A DNA stretch of 64,000 nt from Chlamydiia bacterium (GCA_022601645.1 JAJACH010000001.1:682001-746000); one strand, 5' to 3'; positions 35,139 to 43,653 are shown, counted from the first letter of the stretch. The notes: generated from the letters alone by a model not told the origin. Translations and numbers: made by a program.

Positions 35139-35942
35139 ATGCAAGCATCTATCAAAGAAAAGAAAAAAACGATTGTCAAAGTTGGCAATGTCGAAATCGG
35201 CGGCAACACTGTCGCTATGATTGCAGGCCCTTGCGCCATTGAAAGTTTAGATCAGCTCGTCACCATTGGAATGGCGCTCAAGAAAATGGGCGTGAAAGTG
35301 TTAAGAGCGTCGGCGTTCAAACCAAGAAGTTCACCTTACAGCTTCCAAGGATTGGGTGTTGAAGGGCTAAAGATGCACAAGAAAGCTCAGGAAACGCACG
35401 GTCTTTTGATTGAGACAGAAGTGATGGATCCACGAGACGTGAAGGTGGCAGCTGAGCACGTGGATATCTTGAGAGTGGGCGCACGCAACATGCAAAACTT
35501 CGATTTATTAAAAGAGCTTGGCAAGTGTGGCAAGCCGGTCATTTTAAAGCGCGGCTTATCTGCGACCATTGAAGAGTGGCTCCAAAGTGCTGAGTACCTT
35601 TTAGCGCATGGAAATCCCGATGTGATTCTATGTGAGAGAGGCATTCGCACGTTTGAAACGGCGACAAGATCTACGCTTGATATTAGCAGTATTCCTGTCT
35701 TAAAGCTCTTAACCCACCTGCCAGTAATTGTCGATCCAAGTCACGCGGCGGGCAAGAGTGAATTGATTCCAGCGCTTTCAAAGGCAGCAGTGGCTGGCGG
35801 CGCTGACGGTTTACTTATTGAGGTCCATCCAACTCCACGGGAATCAAAATGTGATGCAAGGCAAGCGCTTTCTCCGGAGGAATTCCAAAAGCTTCTCGGT
35901 GAACTAGACGCGATTGCTAAAGCCATTGGGAGGGATGTATGA
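35139..35942 (+). CDS. aroF: DAHP synthase, type I-beta (KDO8P synthase-like)
   Basis: 267 residues; condenses PEP and erythrose-4-phosphate, the first step of the shikimate pathway. Motifs: IAGPCAIES, ASAFKPRSSPYSFQGLG (KPRTS-type), VGARNMQN, PVILKRGLSATIEEW, CERGIRTFE and PVIVDPSHAAGK. It consists of the catalytic barrel alone; the N-terminal ferredoxin-like regulatory domain of the Thermotoga type is missing, so no aromatic feedback site is evident. Start ATG has GGAG at 9-nt spacing, sequestered in the attenuator hairpin. First gene of a seven-gene operon. Confidence 0.92.
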   Translation: MQASIKEKKKTIVKVGNVEIGGNTVAMIAGPCAIESLDQLVTIGMALKKMGVKVLRASAFKPRSSPYSFQGLGVEGLKMHKKAQETHGLLIETEVMDPRDVKVAAEHVDILRVGARNMQNFDLLKELGKCGKPVILKRGLSATIEEWLQSAEYLLAHGNPDVILCERGIRTFETATRSTLDISSIPVLKLLTHLPVIVDPSHAAGKSELIPALSKAAVAGGADGLLIEVHPTPRESKCDARQALSPEEFQKLLGELDAIAKAIGRDV

Positions 35943-36229
35943 AAGAGTTAGAAAAGCTCAGATCAGATATTGACCACGTCAATGAAGCACTCATCGAGCT
36001 TTTAGGTAAAAGGCTTGATTTAACAATGGAAATCGCTAAAGCCAAAGAGGCTCTTGATTTACCAATTTACGACCCTGAAAGGGAACGCGCACAAGACGAA
36101 AGGCTCGGCGCTTTAGCTATTAAGCAAAAGCTCGATCCAAGGATCGTGCAGCACCTCTTTAACCTCTTTGTAAACTATACAAGAGATGAGATGGTAAGAC
36201 ATTTACGTAAAAGAGAGAAAACCGTATAA
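35939..36229 (+). CDS. Chorismate mutase (AroQ type)
   Basis: 96 residues, an all-helical AroQ-fold enzyme converting chorismate to prephenate. LEKLRSDIDHVNEALIELLGKRLDLTMEIAKAKEAL holds the conserved Arg/Asp/Leu pattern of helix 1 with R27-type active-site residues, followed by IYDPERERAQDERL. Stand-alone domain, not fused to TyrA or PheA. Starts 4 nt inside the DAHP synthase (ATGA), so translationally coupled to it and subject to the same leader control. Confidence 0.9.
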   Translation: MKELEKLRSDIDHVNEALIELLGKRLDLTMEIAKAKEALDLPIYDPERERAQDERLGALAIKQKLDPRIVQHLFNLFVNYTRDEMVRHLRKREKTV

Positions 36230-36239
36230 GATTTACTCT

Positions 36240-36977
36240 ATGAAAATAGTAACACTTGGTCCCGAGGGCACTTATTCCCATCAAGCTGCGAGAAGGCTTT
36301 TTCCGAAAGCTAAGTATCTATTTGTGGATACAATTGAGGAAATTTTCGAGGTTGTCAAAGACGGTAAAGCGGAAAAAGCTTTGCTCCCACTTGAAAACTC
36401 TGGGTCAGGGTTTGTCGAAAACTCGATGCAAGGGCTCATGCGTCATTCACTTTCTATTGTGGGAGAGGCTGTTGAAGCTGTGCACCATTATTTAGTGGGG
36501 TTTGGGGTGCTTGAGGAAGCTGAAACGCTTTTTGTGCACCCGCACACCTACAGCCAGTGCCACCAAACGATTAAAAAGCTCTTGCCGAAGGTCAATGTAG
36601 TGTATACCCCCTCAAACGGACGCTCAGCAGAGAAGCTTGCTAGGACAAAGTCTCAAAAAGCTGTGGCAATTTGTTCACGTTTTGCTGCAAAGCTCTATGA
36701 CATCCCAGTCCTCCTTGAAAATGTTCAGGATAAGCCAAACAATGAAACGCGCTTTGTCGTTTTGTCAAAAAAGAGCACCAAAGGTGAGAAGGGAGCGGCT
36801 TTCCTCTTTACCGAGCAAAGTACACAGACCCTCAAAGATTTACTTGAGGCACTTGATTTAATTGCCCTTCGAAAGGTACCTTTGCCTGAGGTGGACTGTT
36901 CAACCTATTTGATCGAATATCGAGGCGATCGTTTAGCGCTGAATGATCACCAAACGAAATTACTTGGCGAGTGGTAA
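36240..36977 (+). CDS. pheA: Prephenate dehydratase with degenerate ACT region
   Basis: 245 residues, makes phenylpyruvate. Catalytic part: LGPEGTYSHQAA at the N-terminus, LLPLENSGSGFVENSM, HPHTYSQC and N168-ETRF with the essential Thr-Arg-Phe. The C-terminal 64 residues correspond in position to the ACT domain, but the GAL-x-x-x-L and ESRP phenylalanine-binding motifs are absent and the region is shortened. Phenylalanine feedback is therefore unlikely. 10 nt after the chorismate mutase stop. Confidence 0.9.
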   Translation: MKIVTLGPEGTYSHQAARRLFPKAKYLFVDTIEEIFEVVKDGKAEKALLPLENSGSGFVENSMQGLMRHSLSIVGEAVEAVHHYLVGFGVLEEAETLFVHPHTYSQCHQTIKKLLPKVNVVYTPSNGRSAEKLARTKSQKAVAICSRFAAKLYDIPVLLENVQDKPNNETRFVVLSKKSTKGEKGAAFLFTEQSTQTLKDLLEALDLIALRKVPLPEVDCSTYLIEYRGDRLALNDHQTKLLGEW

Positions 36978-36979
36978 AC

Positions 36980-37984
36980 ATGCACATTTTCTCTAAGGAG
37001 TTTAAAGAAAAACTCCTGTCGTATGACCGACGTATAGCTATTATTACAGACTCCAATGTGGCTGCCATTTATGGTGAGCGACTTAAAAAGCACTTGGGGT
37101 GTGAGATTGTCGTTTTTTCAGCTGGTGAAGCGAGTAAAACACGTGAAACTAAAGCCCAAATTGAAGACGAGCTCTTTGAGTTGGGGTTTGGCCGAGATTC
37201 TCTAATCATAGGAATTGGCGGCGGCGTTGTGACCGACTTAGCAGGCTTTGTCGCTGCAACCTATTGCCGAGGTGTTCCTCTAATTTCAGTACCGACAACC
37301 TTACTTGGAATGTGTGATGCAGCCATCGGCGGCAAAACAGGCGTGAATTTAGGAGATGCAAAAAACTTCATTGGCACGTTTAGTGAGCCTACGGAACTGA
37401 TCATCGACATTACTCTTCTTGAGTCTTTAAAAGAGAAGCATATGCGCGAGGGAATGGCTGAGGTGATCAAGCACGCTGCGATCTTAGACAGCGCTCTTTT
37501 TGACAGGTTAAAGGCATTCCAAGGTTATAAGACGGATTTTTTACAAACGATTGTCGAGCGTTCCCATGAGATTAAAAACGAGGTGGTTTCAAAAGATCAA
37601 AAAGAGGGTGGTTATCGACGGATTCTCAATTTTGGTCACACAGTAGCTCATGCTATTGAAGCCTTAGAACTTTATGAAATCTCACATGGTGAAGCCGTTG
37701 CAATTGGCTGCATTGTGGAAGCAAAACTCTCTGATTTAGAAGCGCCCTTAATCGAGATGTTTAAGCTATATGAGTTCCCTCTGAAATTCTCCACACGGAT
37801 CTCAGCTGATAAACTTCTCGACGCAATGATGATGGACAAAAAATCGGTAAAGAGGACACCCCGCTTTGTCCAATTAAAAGCGATTGGAGAAGTCGAGTCG
37901 TTCAATGGAGAATATTGCACAGAAATAAGCGACACCAAACTCCGAGAAACTCTCGACTGGATGATTAAATGCCACACGCCCTAG
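36980..37984 (+). CDS. aroB: 3-dehydroquinate synthase
   Basis: 334 residues from the ATG at 36980 (an in-frame GTG 9 nt upstream lies before the pheA stop). Second step of the shikimate pathway, NAD- and metal-dependent. Motifs: VFSAGEASKTRET, IIGIGGGVVTDLAGFVAATYCRG, PTTLLGMCDAAIGGKTGVN, EVIKHAAI and NFGHTVAHAIE with the metal His. It starts 3 nt after the pheA stop. Confidence 0.93.
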   Translation: MHIFSKEFKEKLLSYDRRIAIITDSNVAAIYGERLKKHLGCEIVVFSAGEASKTRETKAQIEDELFELGFGRDSLIIGIGGGVVTDLAGFVAATYCRGVPLISVPTTLLGMCDAAIGGKTGVNLGDAKNFIGTFSEPTELIIDITLLESLKEKHMREGMAEVIKHAAILDSALFDRLKAFQGYKTDFLQTIVERSHEIKNEVVSKDQKEGGYRRILNFGHTVAHAIEALELYEISHGEAVAIGCIVEAKLSDLEAPLIEMFKLYEFPLKFSTRISADKLLDAMMMDKKSVKRTPRFVQLKAIGEVESFNGEYCTEISDTKLRETLDWMIKCHTP

Positions 37985-39243
37985 TTAAACGCTCAACTCT
38001 TAAAGGGTCTATCTCGATCCCTCCTTCGAAATCGCATACACATCGGGCAATCTTATTTGCCATGATGGGACGAGGGCAATCGCGCATCACAAACTACCTT
38101 AACTCCCCTGACAGCATTGCCATGATTGAGGCTGCGAAACAATTAGGCGCAAAAGTTGAGCAAAATCCCGGAGAACTCATCATCGACGGGGCATTCCCCT
38201 TAAATGCAGCAAGCGATGTGATTCAATGTGGCAATTCCGGGCTTGTTCTCCGTTTAGTCGGTGCCTTGGCCGGCCTCATGCCAACGTATACGGTCATCAC
38301 AGGGGATCATTCGATTAGAACAAATCGAGTTGTCTCCCCCCTCTTACACGCATTATCCAAACTCGGAGCGTTTGCTACCTCCTCTCGCGGAGATGGCTAT
38401 GCTCCAATCATAGTGCGGGGCCCCATTCATCCTGGAAAGGTGACGATGAGCGGCGAAAGCTCACAGCCCGTGTCGGGAATGCTCATTGCATCAAGCTTCG
38501 GAACGGGTGAGGTGGTAATCAACGTGGACAATCCAGGAGAGAAACCGTGGATCGACCTCACGCTCAGCTGGTTTGACTTCCTAGGGCTAAAATACACAAA
38601 CGACAGCTACACACGTTATACAATTCCAGGCCACGGATCATATGACGGATTTGAAAAAGCAATCCCTGGAGACTTAAGCTCTGCAGCCTTTCCGGTTGCT
38701 GCGGCATTGATCACAGGATCCAAGCTGCGGATTGAGAACGCCGATATGCGCGATGTCCAAGGAGACAAAGAGCTCTTTATTACGCTTCAAAAGATGGGTG
38801 CAAATCTAACCTTTGAGGACAACGCCATTCTTGTTAACCCAAGCGATCTTAAAGGGATCGAGGTTGACATTAACAATTACGTAGATTCCATCACAATTTT
38901 AGCCGTTTTAGGATGCTTTGCATCTGGCACGACGGTGATTAAAGGTGCCGCCATTGCGCGCAAGAAAGAGTGTGATCGGATTCACGCCATTGTCACAGAA
39001 TTGGAAAAGATGGGTGCCAAGATTGAAGAAACAGAGGATGGCTTGATCGTTCACAACTCCCCCTTAACTGGCGCTGAAGTAGAAAGCTATGAGGATCACC
39101 GGATGGCCATGTCGCTTGTTTGTGCAGGATTAGGATCAGAGGGTGAAACAAAAGTTGGCCCAACACCTTGTATTAGCAAAACTTACCCAGGTTTTTTAGA
39201 TGCCATGCATAAACTCGGCGCTGACCTCAAGGAGACGTTATGA
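37969..39243 (+). CDS. aroA: EPSP synthase (3-phosphoshikimate 1-carboxyvinyltransferase)
   Basis: 424 residues. SIPPSKSHTHRAILFAMM is the N-terminal PEP/shikimate signature, with CGNSGLVLRLVGALAG, GDHSIRTNR, SSQPVSGMLIA, PGDLSSAAFPVAAAL, RKKECDRI and YEDHRMAMS following in the expected order across two inverse alpha/beta domains. Sixth step of the pathway. Overlaps aroB by 16 nt and aroK by 4 nt, so the whole block is compactly coupled. Confidence 0.94.
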   Translation: MPHALVKRSTLKGSISIPPSKSHTHRAILFAMMGRGQSRITNYLNSPDSIAMIEAAKQLGAKVEQNPGELIIDGAFPLNAASDVIQCGNSGLVLRLVGALAGLMPTYTVITGDHSIRTNRVVSPLLHALSKLGAFATSSRGDGYAPIIVRGPIHPGKVTMSGESSQPVSGMLIASSFGTGEVVINVDNPGEKPWIDLTLSWFDFLGLKYTNDSYTRYTIPGHGSYDGFEKAIPGDLSSAAFPVAAALITGSKLRIENADMRDVQGDKELFITLQKMGANLTFEDNAILVNPSDLKGIEVDINNYVDSITILAVLGCFASGTTVIKGAAIARKKECDRIHAIVTELEKMGAKIEETEDGLIVHNSPLTGAEVESYEDHRMAMSLVCAGLGSEGETKVGPTPCISKTYPGFLDAMHKLGADLKETL

Positions 39244-39749
39244 ATATCGTCCTATTTGGGTTTAAGCGATGCGGTAAAACCTACTATGGCAAAAAACTTG
39301 CCGCAAAGTTAAACGTGGCCTTTATAGACACAGATGATCTCTTAGAAAAGCTCCACGGAATGGATGTAAGAACGCTATATAAAAGCTCCGGGCCAACAAG
39401 TTTTCGAAAACTTGAGTGGGAAGTCATTCAGGGACTCCAATCGGTCTCGCATTCAGTTATTTCCTTGGGCGGCGGCGCCATTTTAACGCCAGACAACTAC
39501 GAGCTTTTAAAAACCTTCGGCCACCTCGTTTACTTAGAAACTCCTAAGGACGTTTTGTTTAAACGCATGCTAAGCTCCGATGATTACCCAGCTTTTATCG
39601 ATGCGAGCGATCCTGAAGGCTCATTTAACAAAATGTATGAAGAGCGTCTACCCCGCTATGAAAAAATCGATGCCAATAAAGTCGAAACAGCAGGGCTTAG
39701 CGACCAGCAAGTACTTAAAAAACTAGAAGAGATATTCCATGGGAAGTAA
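39240..39749 (+). CDS. aroK: Shikimate kinase
   Basis: 169 residues, phosphorylates shikimate at O3. Walker A G7-FKRCGKT14, D32-type [17 protein letters not shown] with the shikimate-binding Arg, [13 protein letters not shown], and the lid/R-type segment [24 protein letters not shown]. Chlamydial genes for this enzyme are often called aroL. Begins 4 nt inside aroA and overlaps aroC by 11 nt. Confidence 0.92.
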   Translation: MNIVLFGFKRCGKTYYGKKLAAKLNVAFIDTDDLLEKLHGMDVRTLYKSSGPTSFRKLEWEVIQGLQSVSHSVISLGGGAILTPDNYELLKTFGHLVYLETPKDVLFKRMLSSDDYPAFIDASDPEGSFNKMYEERLPRYEKIDANKVETAGLSDQQVLKKLEEIFHGK

Positions 39750-40833
39750 CCGATTTGGCAAGTGTTTTGAAATCACAACATGGGGTGAGTCCCATGGCAA
39801 GGGTCTTGGAGTTGTCATCGACGGCTGCCCTCCAAACCTAGAGATCACAGATGAGGAAATTAACCGCGAATTGCGTTTAAGGCGTCCTGGTCAAAACCCC
39901 TACACCTCACCGCGCGGCGAAAAAGATGAGGCAGCGATCTACTCAGGGGTGTTTGAAGGAAAAACAACAGGTGCTCCTATCTCCATCGTCATTCACAACG
40001 CCGACGCTGATTCAAGTAAGTACGAGCCGATTAAAGACCTCCTAAGACCTGGACATGCGAATTTCACCTACCTAAAGAAATATGGCATCTTCGACTACCG
40101 CGGTGGAGGTCGCTCATCCGCTCGGGAAACAGCTGCGCGCGTTGCTGCAGGAGCCATTGCACGTAAAGTAATCCCAAACGTTGAAATCTGCGCCTACATC
40201 AAGGAAATCGCTGGTGTTGAAATTGGTCCCCTTGACCACAGTAACCTACGGAAACTCAAAGAGGACACGTGTGAAAGCCCCATTTTTTGCCCCGATAAGG
40301 ATGCTAGCGAAAAAATGATGGCCAAAATCCTTGAAGCCAAAGAAGCGGGTGACTCCGTTGGTGGGATCATCGAGTGCGTCGTCAACAATGTGCCGGTTGG
40401 GCTTGGCGACCCCGTGTACGACAAGTTGGAAGCAAACCTTGCAAAAGCAATGCTCTCAATCCCTGCAACGAAAGGCTTTGAAATTGGAAGCGGGTTTGCA
40501 GCAGCACGCATGAAAGGGTCTGAGCACAACGATCCATTTATCAATGACAACGGCGTGATTCGCACAAAAACTAATCACGGTGGAGGAACCCTAGGTGGTA
40601 TCTCTGATGGGATGACGCTGATCTTTCGCGTTGCTTTCAAACCAACATCAAGCATCGAGATTCCCCAAGAGACCGTGAATCTCAAGGGAGAGCCAGCCAC
40701 CTTTAAGTTGCCAGAGGGTTCGAGGCATGATCCATGCGTGACAGTACGCGCCGCTCCGATCGTAGAGGCGATGACAGCAATCACCTTAGCCGATGCCTAC
40801 TTGGCAAATGAACAACTTCCACACACACATTAA
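39739..40833 (+). CDS. aroC: Chorismate synthase
   Basis: 364 residues, FMN-dependent last step to chorismate. Signature motifs: [16 protein letters not shown] near the N-terminus, [55 protein letters not shown] and [17 protein letters not shown]. It closes the operon, 5 nt short of the convergent thiamine-precursor binding protein, with no intrinsic terminator visible between them. Confidence 0.95.
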   Translation: MGSNRFGKCFEITTWGESHGKGLGVVIDGCPPNLEITDEEINRELRLRRPGQNPYTSPRGEKDEAAIYSGVFEGKTTGAPISIVIHNADADSSKYEPIKDLLRPGHANFTYLKKYGIFDYRGGGRSSARETAARVAAGAIARKVIPNVEICAYIKEIAGVEIGPLDHSNLRKLKEDTCESPIFCPDKDASEKMMAKILEAKEAGDSVGGIIECVVNNVPVGLGDPVYDKLEANLAKAMLSIPATKGFEIGSGFAAARMKGSEHNDPFINDNGVIRTKTNHGGGTLGGISDGMTLIFRVAFKPTSSIEIPQETVNLKGEPATFKLPEGSRHDPCVTVRAAPIVEAMTAITLADAYLANEQLPHTH

Positions 40834-40838
40834 ACCGC

Positions 40839-41636
40839 CTATTTCCCCCGATTTAGGTAGCTGTGGAAGTTGTCGACAACCTGCTTGTCAATCTCGGGTG
40901 TTTTGGCTAAATAGGGCAAAGTCCTGATCCAGGCGCGTCTCTCCCACCTGAGCGTTTTCTTATTCTTGTTTCGATTCGCTTTTGCGTAGATCTCAAAAGC
41001 TTCATCAGGGTGTTCTCTCGCAAAATCTAGACTCTTCTGCAGACCCTCTCGAAATTTTGAGTGATCTACCCCCTCTTTCATCAAAAAGACAAGCTCATAA
41101 TAATTGGGAACACCTAAATCCGTCACCGAAATGAATTCAGTCTCAATCCCCTGCTCTTTAAGCTGCTCCGATTCGATCGTATCATATACGCCGTACACCA
41201 TATCGACCTCTCCGAGTATAAAGGGCAAGGTCAACTCGTTTAAATACTTCACCTCGACCGGCTTACCAAAAGCTTCCAAATAACGGGGCAATAACCTGCA
41301 ATGGCAAGCAGCCATCGTTTTTTCAGGCCCATTTTTTCGTTTCATAAACCCTTGCATCGGTTTGTCAATTAGCTTTGCCACCATCTCCACGCCAATTGCA
41401 TTCGACATAAGCGTTTGAGGCATGTAATAGATCGCAATGTCAGCCCCACCTGTTAAAAGGAAAGGGATCGCCTGAGGTGGATCAAATGATTTTAAGATTT
41501 CAACATCCAAAAAACCTTTCTCGACACCAACAAATAAAGGGACGTGATTGGGGTTAGGCCACCAATCCAAAAGAAGCTTGGCTCCATAAATCTGAAACAC
41601 AACTAGACTTAAAACGAGCGCTTTAATCGCCACCAT
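40839..41636 (-). CDS. thiY: Thiamine-precursor ABC substrate-binding protein (THI5/NMT1-like)
   Basis: 265 residues with an N-terminal signal sequence (about 1-20). LLLDWWPNPNHVPLFVGVEKGFLD is the THI5/NMT1-type entry motif of ThiY-like proteins that bind formylaminopyrimidine or related pyrimidine precursors. A TPP riboswitch lies before the upstream permease gene and supports the assignment. Predicted periplasmic, delivering ligand to the permease encoded just upstream (28-nt overlap). Ligand identity is inferred from family and riboswitch. Confidence 0.85.
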   Translation of the reverse strand: MVAIKALVLSLVVFQIYGAKLLLDWWPNPNHVPLFVGVEKGFLDVEILKSFDPPQAIPFLLTGGADIAIYYMPQTLMSNAIGVEMVAKLIDKPMQGFMKRKNGPEKTMAACHCRLLPRYLEAFGKPVEVKYLNELTLPFILGEVDMVYGVYDTIESEQLKEQGIETEFISVTDLGVPNYYELVFLMKEGVDHSKFREGLQKSLDFAREHPDEAFEIYAKANRNKNKKTLRWERRAWIRTLPYLAKTPEIDKQVVDNFHSYLNRGK

Positions 41637-42214
41637 TTCTCAACTCCTATCACTAAAAGGTACATGGAAAGACTCAAACAGAGAAGGGACAATAGAGCGA
41701 GAATCATGCCTTGAATATCAAGATAACGGCGGCATTCTTGCATGTAGACACCAAGTCCAACCTGAGCTCCAGCCCACTCCCCAGCAATCGCCCCCACACC
41801 AGATACAGCCATCGCTACGCGATAACCCGTAAAAATATGTGGAAGAGCAAAAGGTAAGCGCACCTCGGCAAACAGACGTAAACCCGATCTACCATACGCA
41901 GTAAAAAGCTCTAAATATCTTTCAGGGGTCGCATCCAAGCCCTTGTAGATATTCATCGTAAGCGGAAAAACGATCATAAGAGCTGTTGGGACATAAATCG
42001 CCATTTTCCCCCAGCCGAAAAGGAGGATCATTAGTGGCGCTAAAGCAAAAATGGGAATACATTGCATGAGCACAAAGGTCGGCTCAAAAATGCGGCGAAC
42101 AAGCTTAGAGGCTTGCATGGCAAACCCAAGAGGAAAAGCGACAAGCGTCGCAAGCAAAATCCCCCAAAGCATTTCCGTAGCAGTCGCCAAAGTGTGTTCA
42201 AAAATAACAGGCAT
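41609..42214 (-). CDS. thiX: ABC transporter permease (ThiX-like)
   Basis: 201 residues with about five transmembrane helices, shorter than the usual 250. The EAA loop is recognisable as TAYGRSGLRLFAEVRLPFALPHIFTGYRVA, followed by GAIAGEWAGAQVGLGVYM as in the TauC/SsuC/ThiX group. The ATG is 4 nt after the GAGG of the TPP riboswitch 3' arm. Coupled by overlap to the binding protein downstream. It likely works with the ATPase encoded on the other side of the riboswitch. Confidence 0.87.
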   Translation of the reverse strand: MPVIFEHTLATATEMLWGILLATLVAFPLGFAMQASKLVRRIFEPTFVLMQCIPIFALAPLMILLFGWGKMAIYVPTALMIVFPLTMNIYKGLDATPERYLELFTAYGRSGLRLFAEVRLPFALPHIFTGYRVAMAVSGVGAIAGEWAGAQVGLGVYMQECRRYLDIQGMILALLSLLCLSLSMYLLVIGVEKWWRLKRSF

Positions 42215-42216
42215 GT

Positions 42217-42285
42217 TTCCTCACGCTAGTATTGTCTAGGTCGAGTCCAACGGGTATATCTCAGCCAAATTTGGCACCCCGAACG
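42217..42285 (-). promoter_or_regulatory. TPP riboswitch (THI element)
   Basis: On the minus strand the conserved elements occur in order: TTCGGGGTGCC, GGCTGAGA (42259-42266), ACCC, then ACTCGACC, a CTAG/CTAG stem around ACAATA, and GCGTGAGGAA (ending near 42217). Consensus GG/CC pairs in the CTAG stem are replaced by A-U, a compensated change. The GAGGA in the terminal arm is also the only Shine-Dalgarno of the permease, 4 nt from its ATG, so ligand binding would close the ribosome site directly. No terminator hairpin is present. Confidence 0.9.
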
Positions 42286-42299
42286 CTTAAAAAGTATAA

Positions 42300-42842
42300 C
42301 TAAAGTTCAACTATGCGGCAATCCAATTCTCTGGCCTCTCGAAGATCGTGGGTAATCATCAAAAGAGTACCCCGATAATTGCGCAGTAAAGGATAGAGGA
42401 GCTCTTTGGTACCTTGATCCAAAGCTGAAAAAGGTTCATCCAAGAGTAGAATGGGTCTATTTGCTAAAAGAGCTCTTAAGAAAGCAACGCGTTGACGCAT
42501 TCCCTTAGACAGTTCCCTTGGATAAGCGTTCTCATACCCTGCTAATCCAACCAGTTTAAGTAGCTCAAGAGCATGTGCAGTATCTTTGGAAAAGGTTAAG
42601 ACATTGCTTAAAATATTTCTCCAGGGTAACAACGTTTCCTCTTGGGACATTAAAGCAATATCCCCCCTCACGGCGACTTCGCCTAACGAGGGTTTGAACC
42701 ACCCTGTTAGTACTTTGAAAAAACTCGTTTTACCCCTTCCTGAACATCCTGTGAGTGCAATTTTTTCACTCTCCTTGACAGTTAAGGAAAAATTTGAAAG
42801 TATGCGTGCGTCATTAATTATTAGAGAGAGGTTTTTTACCAT
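42300..42842 (-). CDS. ABC transporter ATPase (ThiZ-like)
   Basis: 180 residues from the ATG at 42842 (AGG 7 nt upstream). Longer in-frame starts exist but the homologous sequence begins with VKNLSLIINDARILSNFSL. Walker A GCSGRGKTS, signature LSKGMRQRV (variant of LSGGQ), Walker B ILLLDEPFSALD and switch His in ITHD are all visible. Compact, lacking C-terminal extensions. It lies upstream of the riboswitch on the same strand, so its expression may escape the control that governs permease and binding protein. Start codon overlaps that of the divergent phosphatase-like gene. Confidence 0.85.
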   Translation of the reverse strand: MVKNLSLIINDARILSNFSLTVKESEKIALTGCSGRGKTSFFKVLTGWFKPSLGEVAVRGDIALMSQEETLLPWRNILSNVLTFSKDTAHALELLKLVGLAGYENAYPRELSKGMRQRVAFLRALLANRPILLLDEPFSALDQGTKELLYPLLRNYRGTLLMITHDLREARELDCRIVEL

Positions 42843-43653
42843 GATCATACCTAGATACTTTAAGACTTTGGCACGTTTTATCCCAGTGTTTTCCTTGTGT
42901 CTTTTTATTAACACTAGTTTGCTTGGTGTCAACACCTTTAAAACACACGGAGTACATTTTATATTAAAGGATTCGACTACAGGGAATTACCTCTTTCAAT
43001 CCAATCTAATTTTAAATTCTAGAAGACAGGTTGACATGGACGCTATAAGAAATGCCATGAATCGTTCAACTGACTGGACAATGCCAAAGAAATTCGACCC
43101 CAATTTTATCACACTTTTAGATCCCGGGGTTCTAGAAGGTCATAATGCATTAGAGATTTTATATACATTTTTCACTGAAATAAGAGATGTGGATGGCTTT
43201 GATATCCCCCTTCAAACTCATACCGTTAAAAACAATGTAGGCTCTTGGTACCCCGCTCGGTTACATCCTCATTTTGACCTAGCAGAGCCAATCAATCGCT
43301 ATACTACTTGGGAGGAATTTGATACTATTTTTGCAGGTATTTCAACAGCTTCAGCACACGATCTATTTGTAAACCAAGAAAGCTATGGACAACCTGTGAA
43401 TTTTGATACAACTGTAGATTTCCTACATTCAAGGATGTCTTTAAACTTAAGTACAAAAAAAGCAATTTTAGTTCACTCGCTTTGGGGGAAAGTGAGAAGC
43501 TCTGCGCTTATTGCAGGCTATCTCATGAAATACAAAAGCAAGACCATTCAAGAAGCTTACAATATGGTTATTGAAGACGAAGAAGAGTTAGATCATCCTG
43601 AAAACCTCAAAGCCTTCTTGTACTTCTATCGCCACTTTTTAGATCATAGCTAG
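42841..43653 (+). CDS. Secreted DSP-fold pseudophosphatase (catalytic Cys replaced by Ser)
   Basis: 270 residues. Start ATG 42841 has GAGAGG 9 nt upstream; the longer frame upstream is antisense to the ABC ATPase. The N-terminus (RYFKTLARFIPVFSLCLFIN) looks like a signal or membrane anchor. The C-terminal half resembles dual-specificity phosphatases: ILVHSLWGKVRSSALIAGYLMKYK, then IQEAYNMV and NLKAFLYFYRHFL. The P-loop HCxxGxxRS reads H212-S213-LWGKV-R219-S, so the nucleophilic Cys is Ser (TCG codon) while Arg and fold residues are kept. That is the substitution of classical substrate-trapping mutants; the protein probably binds rather than hydrolyses phospho-substrates. Confidence 0.72.
   Translation: MIIPRYFKTLARFIPVFSLCLFINTSLLGVNTFKTHGVHFILKDSTTGNYLFQSNLILNSRRQVDMDAIRNAMNRSTDWTMPKKFDPNFITLLDPGVLEGHNALEILYTFFTEIRDVDGFDIPLQTHTVKNNVGSWYPARLHPHFDLAEPINRYTTWEEFDTIFAGISTASAHDLFVNQESYGQPVNFDTTVDFLHSRMSLNLSTKKAILVHSLWGKVRSSALIAGYLMKYKSKTIQEAYNMVIEDEEELDHPENLKAFLYFYRHFLDHS

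Noticed and set aside
42586-42840. 85-codon N-terminal extension of the phosphatase-like gene
   Set aside because: This segment is antisense to the ABC ATPase coding region and lacks a ribosome site; the ATG at 42841 has GAGAGG and starts a plausible signal sequence.
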